Shown here: in pieces, positions 1 to 11,049 of the stretch
Layout of the letters: each line of letters begins with the position of its first letter
Position numbering within the stretch: position 1 is the first letter of the stretch
NCBI GenBank assembly: GCA_028753945.1
Contig: JAPNXP010000008.1
Location: forward strand, 4,402,001-4,466,000
Length of the DNA: 64,000 nt
Source: Hexactinellida sp. DTS-2022
Lineage: Eukaryota > Porifera > Hexactinellida
Reading direction: 5' to 3'
The notes under the pieces: generated by a model
Told to the model about the DNA's origin: nothing
Database searches by the model: none
What the model saw: only the letters and a program-made list of their open reading frames with translations
Program-made: the position numbers and the translations under genes

Positions 1-1
1 G

Positions 2-1801
2 GATAAGGTGTGTTCACAGCTAGAATATGTAGAAACATACGAAGAATTTATAGAAATGGGAATACAATTAATGCGAGCAAATGAAGTGATTGAAAAGTTG
101 AAGTCGAACAAAACTATGAAAGAATCCATAAAACAAACTCTATTAGAAAAGTTTGATTCACAAATGCAGGAAATTACTAATTTCTTCATCAACACCTGTT
201 TCCCAGATGAATTCAGAGACAGCATATTCCTGAAAGAGAACACACTAGCCGAGCCCGAGCTATGGACGCTACCTACCCTCATTATGTGGAGGGAAACTGC
301 CAAGGGGAAAATAAAAAATATTCAGTTCATTAAAGAACACCCAGAGAATAACTTTATCCCGGCGATAATACTCGATAATATCATCAAGAAGTATCAGTCA
401 CTGATCAAGCAACTGCAAGCTGAGATCCTAAAGTTGAGAACCTACCCCATACCGGAGCCCTGGTGTTCTTATTGCATGAGACAGGGACTGACGCACGTGA
501 TAAAAGGGGAATTCATATTCTTCGTGCATCCCGGAATCGAGGAGGACATGATACCTCTGAACCTTTCCGATAGGGACCTACTTCCCGGGGGGATATCCCG
601 TCAGGAATACGACACACGGCTAAACAGAGTAAATGCGGAGACTGCAATAGCGATTCGAAAGCTAGAAGATATTAATGCGAGCGATATGGAAGAACATCTT
701 AAATGGTTTGAGAATTCTTATTTGAGAATTGAGGAGGATGTAAACTTCTGTTTCACAGAACTGAGAGATCTGTACAGAGACGCACGGAGCCTCGAGTACC
801 TTGTTGACAAGAACCAAGATGATGTGCTGCTGAAGGAAATATATGACATTGTTCTTAGAAATATACGACACTATTTCGACAACAGAATCGATATTCCTTC
901 GGTAGCCATTGACACTCGAAATAACCCAATTCTAACAGCTCCGCCAATGGAAGAGAGGAACATACCCACGGCATCTGGAATTGATAGAGGAGGGGATTGG
1001 GGGATCAATTTAGTCACACCAGCTTCTGTTGTTGTAGTTAAGGAATTAGTGATAGTAGCAGACGGATACGGACACAGAGTATCACGGTACAGAAAAAGTG
1101 ATCTAGCGTGCACGACTTCCTGGTATAAAGACGAATACGATACTCCTGTGTCACTAACCTACTTCAAGGGATCCCTATATGTAAGCTACAAAGATATATT
1201 AATGCCGTTTACAGTGACATTGGAAGGTTCTGAGACAGTTCGCATGGAACACAAGACTCCAATCGCTATCCCTCAGATAAGCTGCACAGCAAGCAATAGG
1301 GCTAATCTGTATGTGGGGACTGTATCACCGAGTCTGCTGCTGATTAACACGGACACCAACAGCGTAGAGAGAGAGTACCCTCTGCAGGTTATGCGCTACG
1401 AGACCAGCCACAAGAAAGCGAGCAGATATCCGTGGTTGCAGGACATGGAAGCAGTCGATGACGTCATAATCTGTCTCTTCACGGGATCTCCGTCTCCTCT
1501 CCAGATATTCTCCTTCGAAGGAGAACTCATTCGGTCCGTAATAACAGAAAGCCAGATTACAGAGGCCTACCACTTTGCTATCTACCTTAATGCAGTCACG
1601 GGGGAGTTGAGATTCTACATCTCAGACTTTTGGGACAATGCCATAAAGGTGTTTGATACAAAAGGTGTGTACATAGAGAGTATCCTCGAGGAGGGAACAG
1701 AACTGTGTCAGATCTCCAGACCGACAGGACTATTCATAGAGCAGACAGGCTACATAACGTACTGTGACATGAAGGAGAACAACTGCATACAGAGACTCTG
1801 A
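2..1801 (+). CDS. Coiled-coil/NHL-propeller protein, copy 1 (5' truncated by window edge)
   Basis: The frame is open from the first base and is a close paralogue of the complete gene at 4044-6110. The text starts where residue 91 of that copy would be, so about 90 N-terminal residues lie outside the window. The first half is helical and charged. The second half (from about residue 320 of the visible part) has repeated short beta-type segments such as VIVADGYGHRVSRYR, as in NHL six-bladed propellers. There is no RING or B-box in the visible part. The family resemblance is to the coiled-coil/NHL part of TRIM proteins; the partner and role are unknown. It is intronless. The 3' flank to about 2150 is also shared with copy 2, including an AATAAA near 1902. 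Confidence 0.75.
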   Translation, partial: DKVCSQLEYVETYEEFIEMGIQLMRANEVIEKLKSNKTMKESIKQTLLEKFDSQMQEITNFFINTCFPDEFRDSIFLKENTLAEPELWTLPTLIMWRETAKGKIKNIQFIKEHPENNFIPAIILDNIIKKYQSLIKQLQAEILKLRTYPIPEPWCSYCMRQGLTHVIKGEFIFFVHPGIEEDMIPLNLSDRDLLPGGISRQEYDTRLNRVNAETAIAIRKLEDINASDMEEHLKWFENSYLRIEEDVNFCFTELRDLYRDARSLEYLVDKNQDDVLLKEIYDIVLRNIRHYFDNRIDIPSVAIDTRNNPILTAPPMEERNIPTASGIDRGGDWGINLVTPASVVVVKELVIVADGYGHRVSRYRKSDLACTTSWYKDEYDTPVSLTYFKGSLYVSYKDILMPFTVTLEGSETVRMEHKTPIAIPQISCTASNRANLYVGTVSPSLLLINTDTNSVEREYPLQVMRYETSHKKASRYPWLQDMEAVDDVIICLFTGSPSPLQIFSFEGELIRSVITESQITEAYHFAIYLNAVTGELRFYISDFWDNAIKVFDTKGVYIESILEEGTELCQISRPTGLFIEQTGYITYCDMKENNCIQRL

Positions 1802-2605
1802 TGCATGCTACTGCAATGACAGCTATATCTACTATCTACTATTACTCTTGTATTATTCCCATGTATGTATCTACTTTGTTAATTTGTTTGTATTTAGTTG
1901 TTAATAAACAAATTCCACTCAATTAGTTCACATTATAATTACAGTAATAAGCAGCTACACTATAGCACACTTTATTACAAATTATATCTATTATAGAACA
2001 GCAATAATATTGCTCTATTAATAACACTTTTCATCCCCAAGCGAGCATTAATGTTAAGTATGTTCTTCTAATAACAAGGTCATCTATTAGCTAGCAAATT
2101 ACAGCAAAATGTGGCTCACTTTTCTAGCTATTATTAGTGTGCTTCTCTAGTTATAAACGTTATAGTAGGGTCCTTCTATAGTTTATACTATAAGTGCACA
2201 GTATTGAAATTGTTCGGATGGAATTCCGTCCGGCCGTACGCGATGGCTGACTAGTCCATTGGGGATAGAGATTTCAAATTTAGACAGGATATAGAGAATT
2301 ACCTGGAGATGATCACCTCGAAGCCCGAATTCTCAATTTTCTCTTTGTTCGTCAGTTATATCAAATATGGGTTCTGGTCTAGTGACTCTTTGATAATTCG
2401 AATTAGCAATTGAAAATATAGAGGTTGTATAACTAACTAACTAACTAAGTATCTACTAACATCTTTGTGATTAATAAATATATAAAACGTATTATAGCGA
2501 ATAAAGAGGATCGTTATTAAAATCACCACTTCGCTCAACTAATACACACCATATCCAATACAAATAACGTACATCTAATAGAGTTCAATAGAGAGAGTGT
2601 GCATA
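1802..2605. other. Convergent intergenic region with duplicated 3' flank
   Basis: Holds the 3' UTR of the NHL gene (likely poly(A) signal AATAAA near 1902). About 350 bp is also found after copy 2 at 6111-6475. The rest, up to the stop codon of the SLC38 gene, shows no coding signal, only short AT-rich and TAACTAAC simple sequence. Confidence 0.6.
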
Positions 2606-5600
2606 TCAGTTGCCAGTTGGCGTAACTAGGTTAATGACCCCCTGTGTGGCACTGTATCCGCCTATAAAACTCCCAATTGCCACAGTAACCGCGCCAAAAC
2701 CTGAGATTGGGATTTCTTTCCACAGAGATCGCTTGTTAGTGTGCATACGAATAGCACAGTTAACCATTAGGAAGCCAGGAAATACAATTGAGAACATTGC
2801 CGCTACGCCCCCAATGGGGGTTATAACCACTTGAATGCTCGGGAGAAACACGCCTAATAACAAACTTAGAATAAACCAACAGAGGGAGATAATCTGTAGT
2901 CGGAACAGTTGTGTGCGTCCATGGTTAACTGAGAGCTGGGTTTGCTTATGCCAGTTGGTGCTTAGAAAGTTTAATATTTTAACTACGAACTCGTCGACAG
3001 CTGAGCGACCCAGAAACGCTAGCAGTGGAAATGAAGTTACCATTGAAATTAGAAGTCCTAGAAGGTACAATATGATAGCAACCAACCCGCTTAATACAGT
3101 CAGGTCTGCTTATTATGAACAAGATTTTTTATTATGAACAAACCCTACGGTACCAATTTAACTACTTACATAGGGTTTGTATTAAGTTGAGTTCGCTTAT
3201 TATGAAGTCTCTCTATTATAAACATAATTTTTGGTCCCTTGAATGTTCATAATAAAAGAACCTGACTGTAATTGGTGATAGCAATTCGTACTAAAGTTGC
3301 TATAGTTAATACGAGAATTTGTAACTAAACCAGTGGATGAAATTTGCAATGCCAATGTGGTTTGTACAGATACGTATTACCAGCACAATGTTACTTAGTT
3401 AAATCTATGAATTGTTATAAACTGTGTCAAGTGCTCGACAAATTAGGTGGTTTGGTGGCATTAGCAAACAAAATATTTCATAAACCATTTTGCCTTTGGT
3501 GGCTTAACTACTTCACCATAAATTGTGGATTAATTGACTTTGTGTAGATTATATTTTTCGTTGGATTATTTGTTGTTATACGGACGGCATCAGCCATCAG
3601 TGGTTTGTTAAACCGGTATTATTTTTATTATTTTATTCTTTAGCCACCAGAAAAAGTGAGATGGTGGCTTAATTAGCCACCATCAAAATTTCTTTTGTCT
3701 GCACTGATTTCAATTAATAGTATTTTCTGTTTCAAAACAACAACTGTTTCCTTTTAGTTTCACAAACACTTTCTATATGAAGTAAGTACTAATACACTTT
3801 CTATATGAAATAAGTAGCTAATACACTTTCTATATGAATTAAGTATCTAATACACTTTCTATATGAGTTAATGGAGTCTCAAAATGAAAACAGTTTTAAG
3901 AAGAACTGAAAGCTTTCAATACAATACTGGATTTCTGTATTAAGTCATTGTAAACTAACATGTTTCCTAGTCTAGTTGAAACATATAAATACTAGAGACA
4001 TAGAATAGGAAATAAAACCTAATCAAAACTGAAAATAAAACAAATGGCAACACAACAAAGTCTAAAGCAGAGTAAAGCAGAGAAGCTAATTGGTCAGTAC
4101 GAACAGAGACTGAGAGAGATTAAATCCATCAACATTAATAAAATCGGTTCGGAAGGAATGAAAGAATTATGCGATGGATTTAAATTAGAAATAACTACAC
4201 TTAACAGCAAGGCTGCCATATTATCAAAGCAGAAACGAGCCTCAATAGAGGTTAGCTATCTACAGGTAATACAGCTGTACCGAAATATAGCGAGTGCTAC
4301 GCGTGATATGGATAATATGTGTTCACAGATAGAATATGTAGAAACATACGAAGAATTTATAGAAATGGGAATACAACTAATGCGAGCAAATGAAGTGATT
4401 AAAAAGTTACAGATGAACAAAAGTATGAAAGAATCCATAAAACAAACTCTGTTAGAAAATTTATATTCTCAAATGCAGGAAATAACGAATTTCTTCATTA
4501 ACAAGTGGTTCCCAGTTGAATTCAAAGACAGCATATTCCTGATAGAGGCAACGCTAGCTGAGCCCGAGCTATGGACGCTACCTACCATGATTATGTGGAG
4601 GGAAACTGCCAAGGAGAAAATAAGAAAGATTGAGCGCATGAAAGAATTCCCAAAGAATAACTTCATCCCAACAATAATATATGATAATATTATCAACAAG
4701 TATCAGTCACTGGTTAAACAACTGCAAGCTGAGATCCTAAAGTTAAGAACCTACCCCATACCGGAGCCCTGGTGTTCTAAAGTTATGAGACAGGGACTGA
4801 CACACCTGATAAAAGGGGAATTCATATTCTTCGTGCATCCCGGAATAGAGGAGGACATGAGACCTCTGAACCTGTCCGATAGGGACCTACTGCCCGGGGG
4901 GATATCCCGTCAGGAATACGAGACACGACTTAACAGGTTAAATACAGAGACTGCATTAGCGATTCGAAAGCTAGAAGATACTAACGCGAGTGGTATGGAA
5001 AGACATCTAGAATGGTTTGAGAGTGTTTATGAGGACATTGAGGAGGATGTAAACTTCGCTTTCACAGAACTGAGAGATCTGTACAAAGACGCACGGAGCC
5101 TTGAGTACCTTGTTGACAAGAACCAAGATGATGTGCTGCTGAAGACAATATACGACATTGTTCTTAGAAATATACGACACTATTTCGACAACAGAATCGA
5201 TATTCCTTCGGTATCCATTGACACTCGTAATAACCCAATTGAAACCGCTCCGCCAATGCAAGAGAGGAACATACCCACGGCATCTGGCATTGACAGAGGA
5301 GGGGATTGGCAGATCAATTTAGTCACACCAGCTTCTGTTGTTGTTGTTAAGGGATCAGTGATAGTAGCAGACGGATACGGACACAGAGTATCACACTACA
5401 GAATAAGTGATCTATGGTGCAGGGGTTCCTGTTATAGCGACAAATACGATACTCCAGTGTCACTAACCTACTTCAAGGGATCCCTATATGTAAGCTACAA
5501 AGATTTATTATTACCATTTACAGTGACATGGAAAGGTTCTGAAATAGATCATATGAAACACAAGACTCCAATCGCTATCCCGCAGATAAGCTGCACAGCA

Positions 5601-8594
5601 AGCAATTGGGCTAATCTGTATGTGGGGACTGTAGCACCGAGTCTGCTGCTGATTAACACGGACACCAACAGCGTAGAGAGAGAGTACCCTCTGCAGGTTA
5701 TGCGCTACGAGACCAGCCACAAGAAAGCGAGCAGATATCCGTGGTTGCAGGACATGAAAGCTCTCAGAAATCTCATAATCTGTCTCTTCACGGGATCTCC
5801 ATCTCCTCTCCAGATATTCTCCTTCGAAGGAGAACTCATTCGGTCCCTAATAACAGAAGACCAGATTACAGAGGCGTACAACTTTGATTTCTACTTTAAT
5901 GCAGTCACAGGGGAGGTGAGATATTACATCTCAGACTTTTGGGACAATGCCATAAAGGTGTTTGATAGAAAAGGTGTGTACATAGAGAGTATCCTCGAGG
6001 AGGGAACAGAACTGTGTCAGATCTCCAGACCGACAGGACTATTTATAGAGCAGACGGGCTACATAACGTACTGTGACATGAAGGAGAACAACTGCATACA
6101 GAGACTCTGATGCATGCTACTGCAATGACAGCTCTATCTGCTATTCATATTACTATTATTCCCATGTATGTATCTACTTTGTAAATTTGTTTGTATTTAG
6201 TTGTTAATAAACAAATTCCACTCAATTAGTTCACTTTATAATTATAGTAATAAGCAGCTACACTATAGCACACTTCATTACAAAATATCTATTATAGAAC
6301 AGCAATAATATTGCTCTATTAATAACACTTTCCATCCCCAAGCGAGCATTTAATGTTAATTATGTTCTTCTAATAGCAAAGTCACCTATTAGCTAGCAAA
6401 TTACGTGTAAAATGTGGCTTGTTATTACGCGAACACTGTATAATTTCTGTTACACTTTTCTAGCTATTTTTATGTAGTTATCTTCCTATTATTAAAATAT
6501 GGTTTTAATTCTCGTTATAATGAAGTGTTTGGCACCTGGAAAGTCCTTCGTTATATCCGGATATTCGTTATAAGCGGATAATAATTAATACATTTAGTGC
6601 TCTGGGGGAAAATTTCCATTTGGTTATATCCGACTTGTTTATAACGGGAGTTCACTGTAGTTATAAGTCAATATAAATGCTCAATATGCTCTGCTAAATT
6701 GGGGGATATATTAATTGCTACTTACCAACTCTAGCAATAATAACTAATACGTTCTTAGCTTCATAACTCTTGATTATGTCGGGATCAACTTTGGCTCCAA
6801 ATGTTAGAAATCCGAATAACCCAGTGAGTGTGTAAACACAGAAACAGATAGAGATTGCAGCGATTGCTATTAGCACAAATGTAGGGATTGACTTCTTCCT
6901 AAACAGTTATAATATTAATAATATTAATGTTTATAGAAATTGCTAATACAGTCAACTCCCGTTAAAACGAAGTGCTTGGGACCGTAGTTTGATTTCGTTA
7001 TAAGCGGAGTAAAATCAATAGTTTATAGGCTATATGGGAAAATAAATTACTTCGTTATAAGCGGAAATTCGTTAGGGTATATCCATTTCGTTCTAAACGA
7101 AGTTTTAATAATGCAATAAGAAGGATTTCGGACCATTGAATGACTTCGTTATAAGCAGGTACTTCGTTATATCCGACTTGGTTATAACGGGAGTTCTCTG
7201 TACTCACTTTAACTCGGCGTATACTGGGACTGTTGCAAGGTGACATTGGTATCCAAAACAGAAAATTGGGAGAGCTGAAAAGAAGTTGAGAGGATTCCAA
7301 GTAGGATCTTGTGAAACATCAAATTCCGCTACAGTTCTATTGTTACTGTTCCTTATAAAGAATACCGCCACTGTCATAATACTAATGTAGAAACATGAAG
7401 CAACTCCAATTAAACTTGGCCAATTCAAGAAACGAATATTTCTGAACAAACAAAGTGGGAATATTAATAGAATAGAAATCCCAACTGTCCACAATTTCCG
7501 ATCGAAATACCACTGTTCATTCAGGTCATTCTTGAATAAATCAAAAAACTTCTCAAATTGATCTCCGATTATTACAATGTATGTTACGCAGGAACCAAAC
7601 GTGTATAGACAGATGCAAACCTACAACAGTCGAATTATAATAGAGACAAGTTCATAGATTTGTTTATAGAAATATTATTGACTTATTAATATATCGACTA
7701 ATACCTTTTCAATATTCAAAGTTCAAAGGTAATTTTTTATGTAAAAATTTCCTGAAATTATATTAGAAAAGGTGTTGACCGATATACAGTAGACTCTCGT
7801 TAATAGGAACACGGTTAAGGCGATAAATCGGTAAAGGAGTACAACATTTAATTCCCCTAGCGGCCTAGCCTACAAATGCATGCAAGTGACTCCGGTTAAT
7901 ACGAATTTCAAGATAACACGATCATATTACGACGGTCCCTTGGTGTTCCTATTAACTATACTCAACAGTACAGTGGATGCCGGTTATAAGCACATCGTCG
8001 GGAACTGCACTTAATGTTCTTATAACCAACATAAATTATATAGGGTATATGGCAACCGTTTTCCAACATAGTGTTCTTATATCCGATATGTTCTTATAAC
8101 CGGTGTGCTTATATCCGATATGTTCTTATAACCGGTGTGCTTATATCCGATATGTCTTATAACCGGTGTTCTTATATCCGATATGTTCTTATAACCGGTG
8201 TGCTTATATTCGACATCTACTGTACATTATTCCTATAGTATACCTGTACAATAAGAGCAGCGGGGGCACCGAAAAGGGTACCAATCATCTGTTGGTAAGA
8301 ACTAGCTCCAGATATCTCAGTGGCATAGGCAACTACCACCAAGTTAACAGCCATTAACAACGCCAGACATGTCTCCAACAACAACCCAGGGAGTACTCCC
8401 CCTGCAAATACAAACGCTTGTGGGAAGCTAAGAAGTCCCGCTCCTAGCGCGGCATTAACTATAATGAACACACCGCCTACAGGGGACCCCTGTCTACTAG
8501 CAGAGGGGTAGATCTGCTTTGTAACTCTGAGATCGTCCGAACTGTTTGAGCTCTGAACAGTTTTGCTTAAAGGGCTATAGCTAGACGCATGCAT
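2606..8594 (-). CDS. SLC38-family sodium-coupled neutral amino acid transporter (SNAT7/8-like)
   Basis: Four exons, read on the minus strand: 8594-8244, 7620-7208, 6898-6726 and 3057-2606. All junctions are GT-AG and in phase, and the sum is 462 residues, within the usual range of SLC38A7/A8. Exon 1 carries the family motif GAGLLSFPQAF in the first membrane helix. Exon 2 gives further helices ending VPVYAELK. Exon 3 has the helix with GLFGFLTFGAKV. Exon 4 starts after a pyrimidine-rich acceptor, restores GLLISMVTSFPLLAFLGR and holds the last helices. Predicted role: sodium-coupled transport of neutral amino acids such as glutamine across the plasma or lysosomal membrane; the exact substrate is not readable. 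The last intron (3058-6725) contains a complete NHL gene on the other strand. Introns 1-3 carry MITEs close to splice sites. Confidence 0.88.
3097..3268. mobile_element. MITE family B in SLC38 intron 3
   Basis: Ends CAGTCAGGTCTGCTTATTAT and the inverse, flanked by TA. The interior repeats TTATTATGAAC-like units. It lies about 38 nt upstream of the exon 4 acceptor. Confidence 0.75.
3766..3870 (+). repeat. Four-copy tandem repeat ACACTTTCTATATGA
   Basis: The 15-mer recurs near 3766, 3793, 3822 and 3852, with TAAGTA-type spacers. It sits about 120 bp upstream of the TATA box of the NHL gene and could be a promoter-proximal array. Confidence 0.65.
3984..3991 (+). promoter_or_regulatory. TATA box of NHL gene copy 2
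   Basis: TATAAATA, 53-60 bp upstream of the ATG at 4044. The usual 25-30 bp spacing would give a 5' UTR of about 30 nt. Confidence 0.55.
4044..6110 (+). CDS. Coiled-coil/NHL-propeller protein, copy 2 (complete, intronless)
   Basis: A 688-residue open frame without introns. Residues 1-120 are charged and helical; residues 120-390 are mostly helical with further charged segments. From about residue 405, repeated segments such as VIVADGYGHRVSHYR and LYVGTVAPSLLLINT are typical of NHL-type beta-propeller blades. No zinc finger (RING, B-box) is visible, so ubiquitin ligase activity is not supported; a scaffold or RNA/protein-binding role is possible. The start is supported by the TATA box at 3984 and by the shared N-terminal style of copy 1. 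It lies inside an intron of the SLC38 gene on the opposite strand. Sequence identity with copy 1 is high through the coding region and 3' flank, so the duplication is recent. Because SLC38 exon 4 lies between the copies, the duplication is dispersed or was followed by rearrangement. Confidence 0.8.
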   Translation: MATQQSLKQSKAEKLIGQYEQRLREIKSININKIGSEGMKELCDGFKLEITTLNSKAAILSKQKRASIEVSYLQVIQLYRNIASATRDMDNMCSQIEYVETYEEFIEMGIQLMRANEVIKKLQMNKSMKESIKQTLLENLYSQMQEITNFFINKWFPVEFKDSIFLIEATLAEPELWTLPTMIMWRETAKEKIRKIERMKEFPKNNFIPTIIYDNIINKYQSLVKQLQAEILKLRTYPIPEPWCSKVMRQGLTHLIKGEFIFFVHPGIEEDMRPLNLSDRDLLPGGISRQEYETRLNRLNTETALAIRKLEDTNASGMERHLEWFESVYEDIEEDVNFAFTELRDLYKDARSLEYLVDKNQDDVLLKTIYDIVLRNIRHYFDNRIDIPSVSIDTRNNPIETAPPMQERNIPTASGIDRGGDWQINLVTPASVVVVKGSVIVADGYGHRVSHYRISDLWCRGSCYSDKYDTPVSLTYFKGSLYVSYKDLLLPFTVTWKGSEIDHMKHKTPIAIPQISCTASNWANLYVGTVAPSLLLINTDTNSVEREYPLQVMRYETSHKKASRYPWLQDMKALRNLIICLFTGSPSPLQIFSFEGELIRSLITEDQITEAYNFDFYFNAVTGEVRYYISDFWDNAIKVFDRKGVYIESILEEGTELCQISRPTGLFIEQTGYITYCDMKENNCIQRL
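6111..6475 (+). other. 3' flank shared with NHL copy 1
   Basis: Close match to 1802-2160, including the AATAAACAAATTCCACTC segment with the likely poly(A) signal. About 30 bp (around 6418-6450) is present here only. Confidence 0.6.
6506..6658. mobile_element. MITE family C
   Basis: TTCTCGTTATAATGAAGTG at one end and ATAACGGGAGTTCACTG at the other. Internal GTTATATCCGG and GTTATAAGCGG units. Confidence 0.65.
6949..7200. mobile_element. MITE family C filling SLC38 intron 2
   Basis: Starts CAGTCAACTCCCGTTA and ends TAACGGGAGTTCTCTG, flanked by TA. On the gene strand the TA target lies in the 5' splice site GTGAGTA (7207-7201). Without the element the intron would be only about 55 nt. Confidence 0.75.
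7691..7786. mobile_element. MITE family F (GGCCAACACC ends), decayed
   Basis: TATCGACTAATACCTTTTC at one end and AAAAGGTGTTGACCGATATA at the other. Same ends as the copies at 25681 and 41344. Confidence 0.5.
7787..7955. mobile_element. MITE family A'
   Basis: CAGTAGACTCTCGTTAATAG start, internal GGTTAATACGAA, end GGTGTTCCTATTAAC. In SLC38 intron 1. Confidence 0.6.
7971..8222. mobile_element. MITE family E with expanded internal repeats
   Basis: Starts CAGTGGATGCCGGTTATAAG and ends CATCTACTG, flanked by TA. The right half carries about four tandem copies of a unit containing TTATATCCGATATG and TTATAACCGGTG. It ends about 20 nt from the exon 1 donor of SLC38. Confidence 0.75.
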
Positions 8595-9297
8595 GCTAAT
8601 GCGAATATACTGTATAATCTATCTATTTATTAAAAGCGGAATTGTTGTGTGTGTGTGTGTGTGTGTGGGGATGTTTGTCCGTAATTAATTGAAAAGACCA
8701 TACTACCTAGAAAGCTGAGATTTGGTATATAGGAGTAATTTGTCATAGCGACATGGGTCTGTTGGTTTTCTAAGCGAAATATTGTGAGTATGACATCACA
8801 CGGTAACCTTTTCCTTAATAACTTTTGCAAATTTGACTCCGTTAGTATAAATTTTATATGAAAATCGACAACACATAGTGGAACACCTTTGTGAAAATTA
8901 TAAATTTTTACGAACTTACATAGCGAAAGTTATTAGTTAAAATGTGTCCTATTATTTTTAACACTATGTGGGTGATCTGATTTGTTTGGTTAACAAGAAT
9001 GCGCTTAGAGTAGTTAATTTCTCTAATGCATTGTTTATTTATTACACCTATATTGGCTTATATAATAAGACTATCAATGGAATTACGTAATTTCTAACCT
9101 AGGATTTCTACTAGAAATGAATTAAGTTAAGTAATCTAGGTTTTGGTTCTGCCTAACGATGAGATTTATTATGTTAATTATTGCTATCAATTAAATTAAA
9201 TAATTCACTAACCCAAGCTCCTGCAAAAGAATTGTTTATTGAGATGTAGAACTTTATTACTATTTATAAATCAAATATGTTGCAACCCTGCATTTAC

Positions 9298-9378
9298 CTC
9301 TCCATAATAATGGTTTAATGGTGAGAATAAGACCGCGAAGCGGTCTTATTCTCATCTTTAAACCATTATTATGGAGAG
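9298..9378. repeat. Inverted repeat with GCGAAGC tip
   Basis: Arms 9298-9336 and 9340-9378 match at 37 of 39 positions around a GAA loop; the apex is GACCGC-GAA-GCGGTC. Confidence 0.85.
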
Positions 9379-9639
9379 ATTACACCCAGAGTTATTAATT
9401 ACTTTGAATACAATTCACTTAAAAAATTAATTGCGTATAATTTACCAACCACAGGTTTCAATTTATTTGACTAAACAAGGAAACGTTTTAATATAGCTGA
9501 ACGAGCTACCCTTAAGAATTATTGAGCTATAAATTAAATAATAATTAATAACTATTGAGCAATGAGAATAACTTAAATAACATGATTTCCCAAACAAATC
9601 ACAGTAACTAATCACAACCCAAAATGAATTTTAGGTCAA

Positions 9640-9840
9640 AGTGTGTAATTTACTAGCCACAGGTTAACTCATTATTAATATTATTGCTTTGGGGAGGGAA
9701 AGGCCGCGAAGCGGCCGTTAATTGTATTGCGTAGTGTCTAACACGAACGAACAAAACACTCACAAAAGTCGCGAAGCGACTTTTGTGAGTGAGTGATCCG
9801 TCGCGAAGCGACCGAGACCGAAGGGCTCGTATTATTAAAA
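9640..9840. repeat. Interspersed repeat with three GCGAAGC hairpins (copy 1)
   Basis: Perfect small hairpins at 9702-9716 (GGCCGC-GAA-GCGGCC), 9757-9791 (16-bp arms) and 9800-9812. The block ends CGAGACCGAAGGGCTCGTAT and is repeated at 10440-10516 and 22250-22400. Confidence 0.75.
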
Positions 9841-9959
9841 CTCGATTGTTGTTTGTTTGTTTGTGTGTGTGTGTGTGTGTTTGTCCGGATTGTATTAAAG
9901 TGATGGGGGAATAGAAACCGCAATTAATATTGGGATATAAACTAACTTTCAAATGTTAT

Positions 9960-10400
9960 AATAGGTAAACAAATGTTATAATAGGTAAACAAATGTTATA
10001 ATAGGTAAACAAGTATGCTGAACACGAATTTCGCGTTTATAAATTTCTCATATTAATATTTGTTGTTGTTGTTTACACAAAATAGGTAAACAAATTAATT
10101 AAAATTCAAAATCAACCTAGAAGTTAGCTTCCAACGGGTATTATAGGTAAACAAGTATGCCGAACACGAATTTCGCGTTTATAAATTTATAATATGAATA
10201 TTTGTTGTTGTTGTTTACACAAAAATGGTAAACAAATTAATTAAAATTCAAAATCAACCTAGAAGTTAGCTTCCAACGGGTATTATAAGTAAACAAGTAT
10301 GCTGAACACGAATTTCGCGTTTAAATTTTCTAATATGAGTATTTGTTGTTGTTGTTGTTTACACAAATAGGTAAACAAATTAATGAAAATCAAAATCATA
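9960..10400. repeat. Tandem satellite with repeated GTAAACAA
   Basis: Three units of about 120-140 bp sharing GAACACGAATTTCGCGTTTA, TTGTTGTTGTTTACAC and CCTAGAAGTTAGCTTCCAAC. Preceded by three short 20-bp copies of AATAGGTAAACAAATGTTAT. Confidence 0.8.
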
Positions 10401-10439
10401 ACGTCCCTATCTACCATTTCCATGGTAGAAAATGTGAGG

Positions 10440-10516
10440 AGTAAGGCCGCACAGCGGCCGTTAACTTGAGGTGCGTAGCACCGATCTGTCGCAAAGCGAC
10501 CGAGACCGAAGGGCTC
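10440..10516. repeat. GCGAAGC-type repeat (copy 2)
   Basis: GGCCGC-ACA-GCGGCC, GGTGC-GTA-GCACC and GTCGC-AAA-GCGAC hairpins, then the shared CGAGACCGAAGGGCTCGTTA. The arms are kept although the loops differ. Confidence 0.7.
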
Positions 10517-10785
10517 GTTAGGTTATAAGCTATAACGTACCTTAGTACGTACTAACTTGTATACAAATTCCTATTCAATACTACAGTATAGCTCGGGTAT
10601 AACTTACCTTGGGTTAGTAAGTACTAACTTATTTTAACCAAGTTTATAAAGCAGTATATACTATATGTATTTCTATGTAGGGTAACTCGGTTACTACAGC
10701 TTAATAAATTTCCAATAGACACTAAGTTAACACGATTCCTATGAGAACTGTTAATTCGGATCAAATTATAATTTATAGCACAACA

Positions 10786-10957
10786 CTGTATAACCACGTT
10801 AGTACAAACACAAAGGGACGTCAAAGTGTGTTCGCCTTATCCGGAATTCGTTTAACCAATATCATTTGTATTGAAAAGCCTTTGAAGGGGACTGAAATAG
10901 TGTTCATATTAACCGGGATTTCGTATTAACCATGTTCGTACTAACGAGGTTCTACTG
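10786..10957. mobile_element. MITE family A
   Basis: Contains AACCACGTTAGTACAAACAC, TTCGCCTTATCCGGAATTCG and CGTACTAACGAGGTTCTACTG; the left end is decayed. Confidence 0.65.
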
Positions 10958-11049
10958 ATTAGCAAATTAGTTACAAGTTAAGACCTGACTCTATTGTAGA
11001 ATAGATAACACCCAAATAGTAGCTCTCAATACCAATACCGTTGTTAGAA

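Larger units (their letters stand above)
8595..11049. repeat. Repeat-rich intergenic region between SLC38 and ARMC8
   Basis: No gene is seen. It holds a GT run near 8650, hairpins with GCGAAGC tips (9298-9378, 9702-9812, 10446-10500), a second GT/GTTT run (9843-9880), a three-unit satellite with GTAAACAA (9960-10400) and an A-type MITE (10786-10957). Confidence 0.65.

Noticed and set aside
3086-3092. TTAAG as the acceptor of SLC38 exon 4
   Set aside because: Wrong phase; the pyrimidine-rich CTTCTAG (exon start 3057) gives G|GA in phase.
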